NCBI GenBank assembly: GCA_964057225.1 | Contig: OZ059898.1 | Span: 10,974,001-11,038,000, forward strand | Length of the DNA stretch: 64,000 nt | Source: Auanema rhodensis | Lineage: Eukaryota; Nematoda; Chromadorea; Rhabditida; Rhabditidae | Direction of reading: 5' to 3' | In this document: positions 1-10,006 of the stretch, piece after piece | Position numbering within the stretch: position 1 is the first letter of the stretch | Layout of the letters: every line of letters begins with the position of its first letter | Translations under genes and position numbers: made by a program | Notes under the pieces: generated by a model | The model's database searches: none | Told to the model about the DNA's origin: nothing | What the model saw: only the letters and a program-made list of their open reading frames with translations

Positions 1-165
1 AGCTCACAACTGTTTTTGCCATGTCATTCTGATCTAGTGAACTGAGGCGCTGCGGCCAGTTCGCAGTATTATCAGTATTGCTGTGAAAACTGAATCATTT
101 TTCTAATTTCAAACCAGCGCCTTAAATTTTTGGCTCAAAATATAGCTAATAACTGTTGTTATCAT

Positions 166-249
166 GTCATTCTGGCCGAGTGGTCTAAGGCGCTGCGTTC
201 AGGTCGCAGTCCTCTCCGGAGGGCGCAGGTTCGAATCCTGCGGATGACA
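166..249 (+). tRNA. tRNA-Leu(CAG), reference copy
   Basis: Folds as a type II tRNA of 84 nt including discriminator A. The acceptor is GTCATTC with GGATGAC (one T:G wobble at 6:67). The D stem is GCC/GGC. The anticodon stem is CTGCG/CGCAG around loop TTCAGGT, giving anticodon CAG, which reads CUG leucine codons. The long variable arm is CCTC-TCCG-GAGG and the T arm is GCAGG-TTCGAAT-CCTGC. The internal Pol III promoter is intact: A box TGGCCGAGTGG, B box GGTTCGAATCC. A T5 run about 5 bp after the 3' end is the likely Pol III terminator, with a second T-run about 20 bp further as a backup in most copies. There is no intron and no encoded CCA. Confidence 0.95.
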
Positions 250-340
250 GTACCTTTTTGGAAACCAAATAACTTTTTTAATTTCAAACCAGCGCCCTAA
301 AGTTTTGGCGGAAACTGAAGCTCACAACTGTGTTTGCCAT

Positions 341-398
341 GTCATTCTGATCTAGTGAACTGAGGCGCTGCGGCCAGTTCGCAGTATTATCAGTATTG
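341..398 (+). pseudogene. tRNA-Leu remnant, type copy (one per unit)
   Basis: Starts 175 bp after each full gene and 143 bp before the next. It begins like the tRNA (GTCATTCTG) and keeps the anticodon stem CTGCG/CGCAG. The A box has changed to TGATCTAGTGA. About 32 bp covering the variable arm, T arm and 3' acceptor are missing, so there is no B box. Two loop forms alternate across the array: GCCAGTT (7 nt, no T33) and CCCGTT or CCTGTT (6 nt). The sequence after the deletion aligns with the normal tRNA 3' flank. I infer no Pol III transcription. About 125 copies are present with the same deletion. Confidence 0.88.
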
Positions 399-1434
399 CT
401 GTGAAAACTGAATCATTTTTCTAATTTCAAACCAGCGCCTTGAATTTTTGGCTCAAAATATAGCTAATAACTGTTGTTATCATGTCATTCTGGCCGAGTG
501 GTCTAAGGCGCTGCGTTCAGGTCGCAGTCCTCTCCGGAGGGCGCAGGTTCGAATCCTGCGGATGACAGTATCTTTTTGGAAACCAAAACACTTTTTTAAT
601 TTCAAACCAGCGCCTTAAAGTTTCAGCGATAACTGAAGCTCACAACTGTGTTTGCCATGTCATTCTGATCTAGTGAACTGAGGCGCTGCGCCCGTTTGCA
701 GTATTATCCGTATTGCTTTGAAAACTGAATCATTTTTCTAATTTCAAACCAGCGCCTTGAATTTTTGGCTCAAAATATAGCTAATAACTGTTGTTATCAT
801 GTCATTCTGGCCGAGTGGTCTAAGGCGCTGCGTTCAGGTCGCAGTCCTCTCCGGAGGGCGCAGGTTCGAATCCTGCGGATGACAGTATCTTTTTGGAAAC
901 CAAATCACTTTTTTAATTTCAAACAAGCGCTTTAAAGTTTCAGCGATAACTGAAGCTCACAACTGTTTTTGCCATGTCATTCTGAACTAGTGAACTGAGG
1001 CGCTGCGCCCGTTCGCAGTATTATCAGTATTGCTTTGAAAACCGAATCATTTTTCTAATTTCAAACCAGCGCCTTAAATTTTTGGCTCAAAATATAGCTA
1101 ATAACTGTTGTTATCATGTCATTCTGGCCGAGTGGTCTAAGGCGCTGCGTTCAGGTCGCAGTCCTCTCCGGAGGGCGCAGGTTCGAATCCTGCGGATGAC
1201 AGTATCTTTTTGGAAACCAAATCACTTTTTTAATTTCAAACCAGCGCCTTAAAGTTTTGGCGGAAACTGAAGCTCACAACTGTGTTTGCCATGTCATTCT
1301 GATCTAGTGAACTGAGGCGCTGCGCCTGTTCGCAGTATTATCAGTATTGCTTTGAAAACCGAATCATTTTTCTAATTTCAAACCAGCGCCTTAAATTTTT
1401 GGCTCAAAATATAGCTAATAACTGTTGTTATCAT

Positions 1435-1518
1435 GTCATTCTGGCCGAGCGGTCTAAGGCGCTGCGTTCAGGTCGCAGTCCTCTCCGGAGGGCGCAGGTT
1501 CGAATCCTGCGGATGACA
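1435..1518 (+). tRNA. tRNA-Leu(CAG), D-loop variant
   Basis: The D loop reads GAGCGGTC where most copies have GAGTGGTC, which changes A-box position 16 from T to C. The same change is at 3023, 1588 bp (five units) away. The fold is otherwise intact and the gene is probably functional. Confidence 0.85.
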
Positions 1519-1752
1519 GTATCTTTTTGGAAACCAAATCACTTTTTTAATTTCAAACCAGCGCCTTAAAGTTTTGGCGGAAACTGAAGCTCACAACTGT
1601 GTTTGCCATGTCATTCTGATCTAGTGAACTGAGGCGCTGCGGCCAGTTCGCAGTATTATCAGTATTGCTGTGAAAACTGAATCATTTTTCTAATTTCAAA
1701 CCAGCGCCTTAAATTTTTGGCTCAAAATATAGCTAATAACTGTTGTTATCAT

Positions 1753-1836
1753 GTCATTCTGGCCGAGTGGTCTAAGGCGCTGCGTTCAGGTCGTAGTCCT
1801 CTCCGGAGGGCGCAGGTTCGAATCCTGCGGATGACA
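1753..1836 (+). tRNA. tRNA-Leu(CAG), G:U in anticodon stem
   Basis: The 3' anticodon strand is CGTAG, replacing a G:C pair with G:U at 29:41. The 3' flank reads TACCTTTTTGG. The same variant, flank included, is at 4294. Confidence 0.85.
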
Positions 1837-2070
1837 GTACCTTTTTGGAAACCAAATCACTTTTTTAATTTCAAACCAGCGCCCTAAAGTTTTGGCGGAA
1901 ACTGAAGCTCACAACTGTGTTTGCCATGTCATTCTGATCTAGTGAACTGAGGCGCTGCGGCCAGTTCGCAGTATTATCAGTATTGCTTTGAAAACCGAAT
2001 CATTTTTCTAATTTCAAACCAGCGCCTTGAATTTTTGGCTCAAAATATAGCTAATAACTGTTGTTATCAT

Positions 2071-2154
2071 GTCATTCTGGCCGAGTGGTCTAAGGCGCTG
2101 CGTTCAGGTCGCCCTCCTCTCCGGAGGGCGCAGGTTCGAATCCTGCGGATGACA
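2071..2154 (+). tRNA. tRNA-Leu(CAG), broken anticodon stem and weakened terminator
   Basis: The 3' anticodon strand is CGCCC, so pairs 27:43 and 28:42 are lost. The downstream T-run is interrupted (TATCTTTGTGG), leaving only T3 before a T6 run further on. A duplicate with both defects is at 4612. It may be read through into the backup T-run and is probably a defective tRNA. Confidence 0.8.
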
Positions 2155-5100
2155 GTATCTTTGTGGAAACCAAATCACTTTTTTAATTTCAAACCAGCGC
2201 CTTAAAGTTTTGGCGGAAACTGAAGCTCACAACTGTGTTTGCCATGTCATTCTGATCTAGTGAACTGAGGCGCTGCGACCAGTTCGCAGTATTATCAGTA
2301 TTGCTGTGAAAACTGAATCATTTTTCTAATTTCAAACCAGCGCCTTAAATTTTTGGCTCAAAATATAGCTAATAACTGTTGTTATCATGTCATTCTGGCC
2401 GAGTGGTCTAAGGCGCTGCGTTCAGGTCGCAGTCCTCTCCGGAGGGCGCAGGTTCGAATCCTGCGGATGACAGTATCTTTTTGGAAACCAAATCACTTTT
2501 TTAATTTCAAACCAGCGCCTTAAAGTTTTGGCGGAAACTGAAGCTCACAACTGTGTTTGCCATGTCATTCTGATCTAGTGAACTGAGGCGCTGCGCCTGT
2601 TCGCAGTATTATCAGTATTGCTGTGAAAACTGAATCATTTTTCTAATTTCAAACCAGCGCCTTAAATTTTTGGCTCAAAATATAGCTAATAACTGTTGTT
2701 ATCATGTCATTCTGGCCGAGTGGTCTAAGGCGCTGCGTTCAGGTCGCAGTCCTCTCCGGAGGGCGCAGGTTCGAATCCTGCGGATGACAGTATCTTTTTG
2801 GAAACCAAATCACTTTTTTAATTTCAAACCAGCGCCTTAAAGTTTTGGCGGAAACTGAAGCTCACAACTGTGTTTGCCATGTCATTCTGATCTAGTGAAC
2901 TGAGGCGCTGCGCCTGTTCGCAGTATTATCAGTATTGCTTTGAAAACCGAATCATTTTTCTAATTTCAAACCAGCGCCTTAAATTTTTGGCTCAAAATAT
3001 AGCTAATAACTGTTGTTATCATGTCATTCTGGCCGAGCGGTCTAAGGCGCTGCGTTCAGGTCGCAGTCCTCTCCGGAGGGCGCAGGTTCGAATCCTGCGG
3101 ATGACAGTATCTTTTTGGAAACCAAATCACTTTTTTAATTTCAAACCAGCGCCTTAAAGTTTTGGCGGAAACTGAAGCTCACAACTGTGTTTGCCATGTC
3201 ATTCTGATCTAGTGAACTGAGGCGCTGCGGCCAGTTCGCAGTATTATCAGTATTGCTGTGAAAACTGAATCATTTTTCTAATTTCAAACCAGCGCCTTGA
3301 ATTTTTGGCTCAAAATATAGCTAATAACTGTTGTTATCATGTCATTCTGGCCGAGTGGTCTAAGGCGCTGCGTTCAGGTCGCAGTCCTCTCCGGAGGGCG
3401 CAGGTTCGAATCCTGCGGATGACAGTATCTTTTTGGAAACCAAATCACTTTTTTAATTTCAAACCAGCGCCTTAAAGTTTCAGCGATAACTGAAGCTCAC
3501 AACTGTGTTTGCCATGTCATTCTGATCTAGTGAACTGAGGCGCTGCGCCCGTTTGCAGTATTATCCGTATTGCTTTGAAAACTGAATCATTTTTCTAATT
3601 TCAAACCAGCGCCTTGAATTTTTGGCTCAAAATATAGCTAATAACTGTTGTTATCATGTCATTCTGGCCGAGTGGTCTAAGGCGCTGCGTTCAGGTCGCA
3701 GTCCTCTCCGGAGGGCGCAGGTTCGAATCCTGCGGATGACAGTATCTTTTTGGAAACCAAATCACTTTTTTAATTTCAAACCAGCGCCTCAAAGTTTTGG
3801 CGGAAACTGAAGCTCACAACTGTGTTTGCCATGTCATTCTGATCTAGTGAACTGAGGCGCTGCGGCCAGTTCGCAGTATTATCAGTATTGCTGTGAAAAC
3901 TGAATCATTTTTCTAATTTCAAACCAGCGCCTTAAATTTTTGGCTCAAAATATAGCTAATAACTGTTGTTATCATGTCATTCTGGCCGAGTGGTCTAAGG
4001 CGCTGCGTTCAGGTCGCAGTCCTCTCCGGAGGGCGCAGGTTCGAATCCTGCGGATGACAGTATCTTTTTGGAAACCAAATCACTTTTTTAATTTCAAACC
4101 AGCGCCTTAAAGTTTTGGCGGAAACTGAAGCTCACAACTGTGTTTGCCATGTCATTCTGATCTAGTGAACTGAGGCGCTGCGGCCAGTTCGCAGTATTAT
4201 CAGTATTGCTGTGAAAACTGAATCATTTTTCTAATTTCAAACCAGCGCCTTAAATTTTTGGCTCAAAATATAGCTAATAACTGTTGTTATCATGTCATTC
4301 TGGCCGAGTGGTCTAAGGCGCTGCGTTCAGGTCGTAGTCCTCTCCGGAGGGCGCAGGTTCGAATCCTGCGGATGACAGTACCTTTTTGGAAACCAAATCA
4401 CTTTTTTAATTTCAAACCAGCGCCCTAAAGTTTTGGCGGAAACTGAAGCTCACAACTGTGTTTGCCATGTCATTCTGATCTAGTGAACTGAGGCGCTGCG
4501 GCCAGTTCGCAGTATTATCAGTATTGCTTTGAAAACCGAATCATTTTTCTAATTTCAAACCAGCGCCTTGAATTTTTGGCTCAAAATATAGCTAATAACT
4601 GTTGTTATCATGTCATTCTGGCCGAGTGGTCTAAGGCGCTGCGTTCAGGTCGCCCTCCTCTCCGGAGGGCGCAGGTTCGAATCCTGCGGATGACAGTATC
4701 TTTGTGGAAACCAAATCACTTTTTTAATTTCAAACCAGCGCCTTAAAGTTTTGGCGGAAACTGAAGCTCACAACTGTGTTTGCCATGTCATTCTGATCTA
4801 GTGAACTGAGGCGCTGCGACCAGTTCGCAGTATTATCAGTATTGCTGTGAAAACTGAATCATTTTTCTAATTTCAAACCAGCGCCTTAAATTTTTGGCTC
4901 AAAATATAGCTAATAACTGTTGTTATCATGTCATTCTGGCCGAGTGGTCTAAGGCGCTGCGTTCAGGTCGCAGTCCTCTCCGGAGGGCGCAGGTTCGAAT
5001 CCTGCGGATGACAGTATCTTTTTGGAAACCAAATCACTTTTTTAATTTCAAACCAGCGCCTTAAAGTTTTGGCGGAAACTGAAGCTCACAACTGTGTTTG

Positions 5101-8100
5101 CCATGTCATTCTGATCTAGTGAACTGAGGCGCTGCGCCTGTTCGCAGTATTATCAGTATTGCTGTGAAAACTGAATCATTTTTCTAATTTCAAACCAGCG
5201 CCTTAAATTTTTGGCTCAAAATATAGCTAATAACTGTTGTTATCATGTCATTCTGGCCGAGTGGTCTAAGGCGCTGCGTTCAGGTCGCAGTCCTCTCCGG
5301 AGGGCGCAGGTTCGAATCCTGCGGATGACAGTATCTTTTTGGAAACCAAATCACTTTTTTAATTTCAAACCAGCGCCTTAAAGTTTTGGCGGAAACTGAA
5401 GCTCACAACTGTGTTTGCCATGTCATTCTGATCTAATGAACTGAGGCGCTGCGCCCGTTCGCAGTATTATCAGTATTGCTTTGAAAACCGAATCATCTTT
5501 CTAATTTCAAACCAGCGCCTTGAATTTTTGGCTCAAAATATAGCTAATAACTGTTGTTATCATGTCATTCTGGCCGAGTGGTCTAAGGCGCTGCGTTCAG
5601 GTCGCAGTCCTCTCCGGAGGGCGCAGGTTCGAATCCTGCGGATGACAGTATCTTTTTGGAAACCAAATCACTTTTTTAATTTCAAACCAGCGCCTTAAAG
5701 TTTTGGCGGAAACTGAAGCTCACAACTGTGTTTGCCATGTCATTCTGATCTAGTGAACTGAGGCGCTGCGCCCGTTCGCAGTATTATCAGTATTGCTTTG
5801 AAAACCGAATCATTTTTCTAATTTCAAACCAGCGCCTTAAATTTTTGGCTCAAAATATAGCTAATAACTGTTGTTATCATGTCATTCTGGCCGAGTGGTC
5901 TAAGGCGCTGCGTTCAGGTCGCAGTCCTCTCCGGAGGGCGCAGGTTCGAATCCTGCGGATGACAGTATCTTTTTGGAAACCAAATCACTTTTTTAATTTC
6001 AAACCAGCGCCTCAAAGTTTTGGCGGAAACTGAAGCTCACAACTGTGTTTGCCATGTCATTCTGATCTAGTGAACTGAGGCGCTGCGGCCAGTTCGCAGT
6101 ATTATCAGTATTGCTGTGAAAACTGAATCATTTTTCTAATTTCAAACCAGCGCCTTAAATTTTTGGCTCAAAATATAGCTAATAACTGTTGTTATCATGT
6201 CATTCTGGCCGAGTGGTCTAAGGCGCTGCGTTCAGGTCGCAGTCCTCTCCGGAGGGCGCAGGTTCGAATCCTGCGGATGACAGTATCTTTTTGGAAACCA
6301 AATCACTTTTTTAATTTCAAACCAGCGCCTTGAAGTTTTGGCGGAAACTGAAGCTCACAACTGTGTTTGCCATGTCATTCTGATCTAGTGAACTGAGGCG
6401 CTGCGGCCAGTTCGCAGTATTATCAGTATTGCTTTGAAAACCGAATCATTTTTCTAATTTCAAACCAGCGCCTTAAATGTTTGGCTCAAAATAAAGCTAA
6501 TAACTGTTGTTATCATGTCATTCTGGCCGAGTGGTCTAAGGCGCTGCGTTCAGGTCGCAGTCCTCTCCGGAGGGCGCAGGTTCGAATCCTGCGGATGACA
6601 GTATCTTTTTGGAAACCAAATCACTTTTTTAATTTCAAACCAGCGCCTTAAAGTTTTGGCGGAAACTGAAGCTCACAACTGTGTTTGCCATGTCATTCTG
6701 ATCTAGTGAACTGAGGCGCTGCGCCCGTTCGCAGTATTATCAGTATTGCTTTGAAAACCGAATCATTTTTCTAATTTCAAACCAGCGCCTTAAATTTTTA
6801 GCTCAAAATAAAGCTAATAACTGTTGTTATCATGTCATTCTGGCCGAGTGGTCTAAGGCGCTGCGTTCAGGTCGCAGTCCTCTCCGGAGGGCGCAGGTTC
6901 GAATCCTGCGGATGACAGTATCTTTTTGGAAACCAAATCACTTTTTTAATTTCAAACCAGCGCCTTAAAGTTTTGGCGGAAACTGAAGCTCACAACTGTG
7001 TTTGCCATGTCATTCTGATCTAGTGAACTGAGGCGCTGCGCCCGTTCGCAGTATTATCAGTATTGCTGTGAAAACTGAATCATTTTTCTAATTTCAAACC
7101 AGCGCCTTGAATTTTTGGCTCAAAATATAGCTAATAACTGTTGTTATCATGTCATTCTGGCCGAGTGGTCTAAGGCGCTGCGTTCAGGTCGCAGTCCTCT
7201 CCGGAGGGCGCAGGTTCGAATCCTGCGGATGACAGTATCTTTTTGGAAACCAAATCACTTTTTTAATTTCAAACCAGCGCCTTGAAGTTTTGGCGGAAAC
7301 TGAAGCTCACAACTGTGTTTGCCATGTCATTCTGATCTAGTGAACTGAGGCGTTGCGCCCGTTCGCAGTATTATCAGTATTGCTTTGAAAACCGAATCAT
7401 TTTTCTAATTTCAAACCAGCGCCTTAAATTTTTGGCTCAAAATATAGCTAATAACTGTTGTTATCATGTCATTCTGGCCGAGTGGTCTAAGGCGCTGCGT
7501 TCAGGTCGCAGTCCTCTCCGGAGGGCGCAGGTTCGAATCCTGCGGATGACAGTATCTTTTTGGAAACCAAATCACTTTTTTAATTTCAAACAAGCGCCTT
7601 AAAGTTTTGGCGGAAGCTGAAGCTCACAACTGTTTTTGCCATGTCATTCTGATCTAGTGAACTGAGGCGCTGCGGCCAGTTCGCAGTATTATCAGTATTG
7701 CTTTGAAAACCGAATCATCTTTCTAATTTCAAACCAGCGCCTTAAATGTTTGGCTCAAAATAAAGCTAATAACTGTTGTTATCATGTCATTCTGGCCGAG
7801 TGGTCTAAGGCGCTGCGTTCAGGTCGCAGTCCTCTCCGGAGGGCGCAGGTTCGAATCCTGCGGATGACAGTATCTTTTTGGAAACCAAATCACTTTTTTA
7901 ATTTCAAACAAGCGCCTTAAAGTTTTGGCGGAAGCTGAAGCTCACAACTGTTTTTGCCATGTCATTCTGAACTAGTGAACTGAGGCGCTGCGCCCGTTCG
8001 CAGTATTATCAGTATTGCTTTGAAAACCGAATCATTTTTCTAATTTCAAACCAGCGCCTTAAATTTTTAGCTCAAAATAAAGCTAATAACTGTAGTTATC

Positions 8101-8419
8101 ATGTCATTCTGGCCGAGTGGTCTAAGGCGCTGCGTTCAGGTCGCAGTCCTCTCCGGAGGGCGCAGGTTCGAATCCTGCGGATGACAGTATCTTTTTGGAA
8201 ACCCAATCACTTTTTTAATTTCAAACAAGCGCCTTAAAGTTTTGGCGGAAGCTGAAGCTCACAACTGTTTTTGACATGTCATTCTGATCCAGTGAACTGA
8301 GGCGCTGCGCCCGTTCGCAGTATTATCAGTATTGCTTTGAAAACCGAATCATTTTTCTAATTTCAAACCAGCGCCTTAAATTTTTGGCTCAAAATATAGC
8401 TAATAACTGTTGTTATCAT

Positions 8420-8503
8420 GTCATTCTGGCCGAGTGGTCTAAGGCGCTGCGTTCAGGTCGCAGTCCTCTCCGGAGGGCGCAGGCTCGAATCCTGCGGATG
8501 ACA
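8420..8503 (+). tRNA. tRNA-Leu(CAG), T54C in T loop
   Basis: The T loop is CTCGAAT where the norm is TTCGAAT, so the B box becomes GGCTCGAATCC. T54 is nearly invariant in elongator tRNAs and in the B box, so transcription and stability are probably reduced. Confidence 0.8.
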
Positions 8504-8736
8504 GTATCTTTTTGGAAACCAAATCACTTTTTTAATTTCAAACAAGCGCCTTAAAGTTTTGGCGGAAGCTGAAGCTCACAACTGTTTTTGCCATGTCATT
8601 CTGAACTAGTGAACTGAGGCGCTGCGCCCGTTCGCAGTATTATCAGTATTGCTTTGAAAACCGAATCATTTTTCTAATTTCAAACCAGCGCCTCAAATTT
8701 TTGGCTCAAAATATAGCTAATAACTGTTGTTATCAT

Positions 8737-8820
8737 GTCATTCTGGCCGAGTGGTCTAAATCGCTGCGTTCAGGTCGCAGTCCTCTGCGGAGGGCGCAGG
8801 TTCGAATCCTGCGGATGACA
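8737..8820 (+). tRNA. tRNA-Leu(CAG), D-stem mutant
   Basis: The 3' D-stem strand GGC is replaced by ATC, leaving a single D-stem pair, and the variable loop is TGCG. The backup T-run downstream is also broken ('cacatgttta'). It is the most damaged full-length copy in the first 10 kb and probably a pseudogene. Confidence 0.75.
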
Positions 8821-9053
8821 GTATCTTTTTGGAAACCAAATCACATGTTTAATTTCAAACAAGCGCCTTAAAGTTTCAGCGATAACTGAAGCTCACAACT
8901 GTTTTTGCCATGTCATTCTGAACTAGTGAACTGAGGCGCTGCGCCCGTTCGCAGTATTATCAGTATTGCTTTGAAAACCGAATCATTTTTCTAATTTCAA
9001 ACCAGCGCCTCAAATTTTTGGCTCAAAATATAGCTAATAACTGTTGTTATCAT

Positions 9054-9137
9054 GTCATTCTGGCCGAGTGGTCTAAGGCGCTGCGTTCAGGTCGCAATCC
9101 TCTCCGGAGGGCGCAGGTTCGAATCCTGCGGATGACA
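9054..9137 (+). tRNA. tRNA-Leu(CAG), C:A at 27:43
   Basis: The 3' anticodon strand is CGCAA, so the outer anticodon-stem pair becomes C:A. The other stems and both promoter boxes are normal. Confidence 0.82.
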
Positions 9138-9371
9138 GTATCTTTTTGGAAACCGAATCACTTTTTTAATTTCAAACCAGCGCCTTAAAGTTTTGGCGGA
9201 AAGTGAAGCTCACAACTGTTTTTGACATGTCATTCTGATCTAGTGAACTGAGGCGCTGCGGCCAGTTCGCAGTATTTTCAGTATTGCTGTGAAAACTGAA
9301 TCATTTTTCTAATTTCAAACCAGCGCCTTAAATTTTTGGCTCAAAATATAGCTAATAACTGTTGTTATTAT

Positions 9372-9455
9372 GTCATTCTGGCCGAGTGGTCTAAGGCGCT
9401 GCGTTCAGGTCGCAGTCCTCTCCGGAGGGCGCAGTTTCGAATCCTGCGGATGACA
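9372..9455 (+). tRNA. tRNA-Leu(CAG), B-box G53T
   Basis: The T stem is GCAGT paired with CCTGC, so the closing 53:61 pair is lost and the B box reads GTTTCGAATCC. G53 and its C61 partner are conserved in almost all tRNAs, so a defect is likely. Confidence 0.8.
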
Positions 9456-10006
9456 GTATCTTTTTGGAAACCAAATCACTTTTTTAATTTCAAACCAGCG
9501 CCTTAAAGTTTCAGCGATAACTGAAGCTCACAACTGTTTTTGCCATGTCATTCTGAACTAGTGAACTGAGGCGCTGCGCCCGTTCGCAGTATTATCAGTA
9601 TTGCTTTGAAAACCGAATCATTTTTCTAATTTCAAACCAGCGCCTTAAATTTTTGGCTCAAAATATAGCTAATAACTGTTGTTATCATGTCATTCTGGCC
9701 GAGTGGTCTAAGGCGCTGCGTTCAGGTCGCAGTCCTCTCCGGAGGGCGCAGGTTCGAATCCTGCGGATGACAGTATCTTTTTGGAAACCAAATCACTTTT
9801 TTAATTTCAAACCAGCGCCTTAAAGTTTTGGCGGAAACTGAAGCTCACAACTGTGTTTGCCATGTCATTCTGATCTAGTGAACTGAGGCGCTGCGGCCAG
9901 TTCGCAGTATTATCAGTATTGCTTTGAAAACCGAATCATCTTTCTAATTTCAAACCAGCGCCTTAAATTTTTGGCTCAAAATAAAGCTAATAACTGTAGT
10001 TATCAT

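Larger units (their letters stand above)
484..9772 (+). tRNA. Array block: 30 tRNA-Leu(CAG) genes
   Basis: Each gene is 84 nt on the plus strand. Starts: 484, 801, 1118, 1435, 1753, 2071, 2389, 2706, 3023, 3341, 3658, 3976, 4294, 4612, 4930, 5247, 5564, 5881, 6199, 6517, 6834, 7151, 7468, 7786, 8103, 8420, 8737, 9054, 9372, 9689. Most are identical to the copy at 166; deviating copies have their own entries. Genes at 1753, 2071, 2389 and 2706 recur at 4294, 4612, 4930 and 5247, an offset of 2541 bp (8 units), which marks an internal block duplication. Confidence 0.93.
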
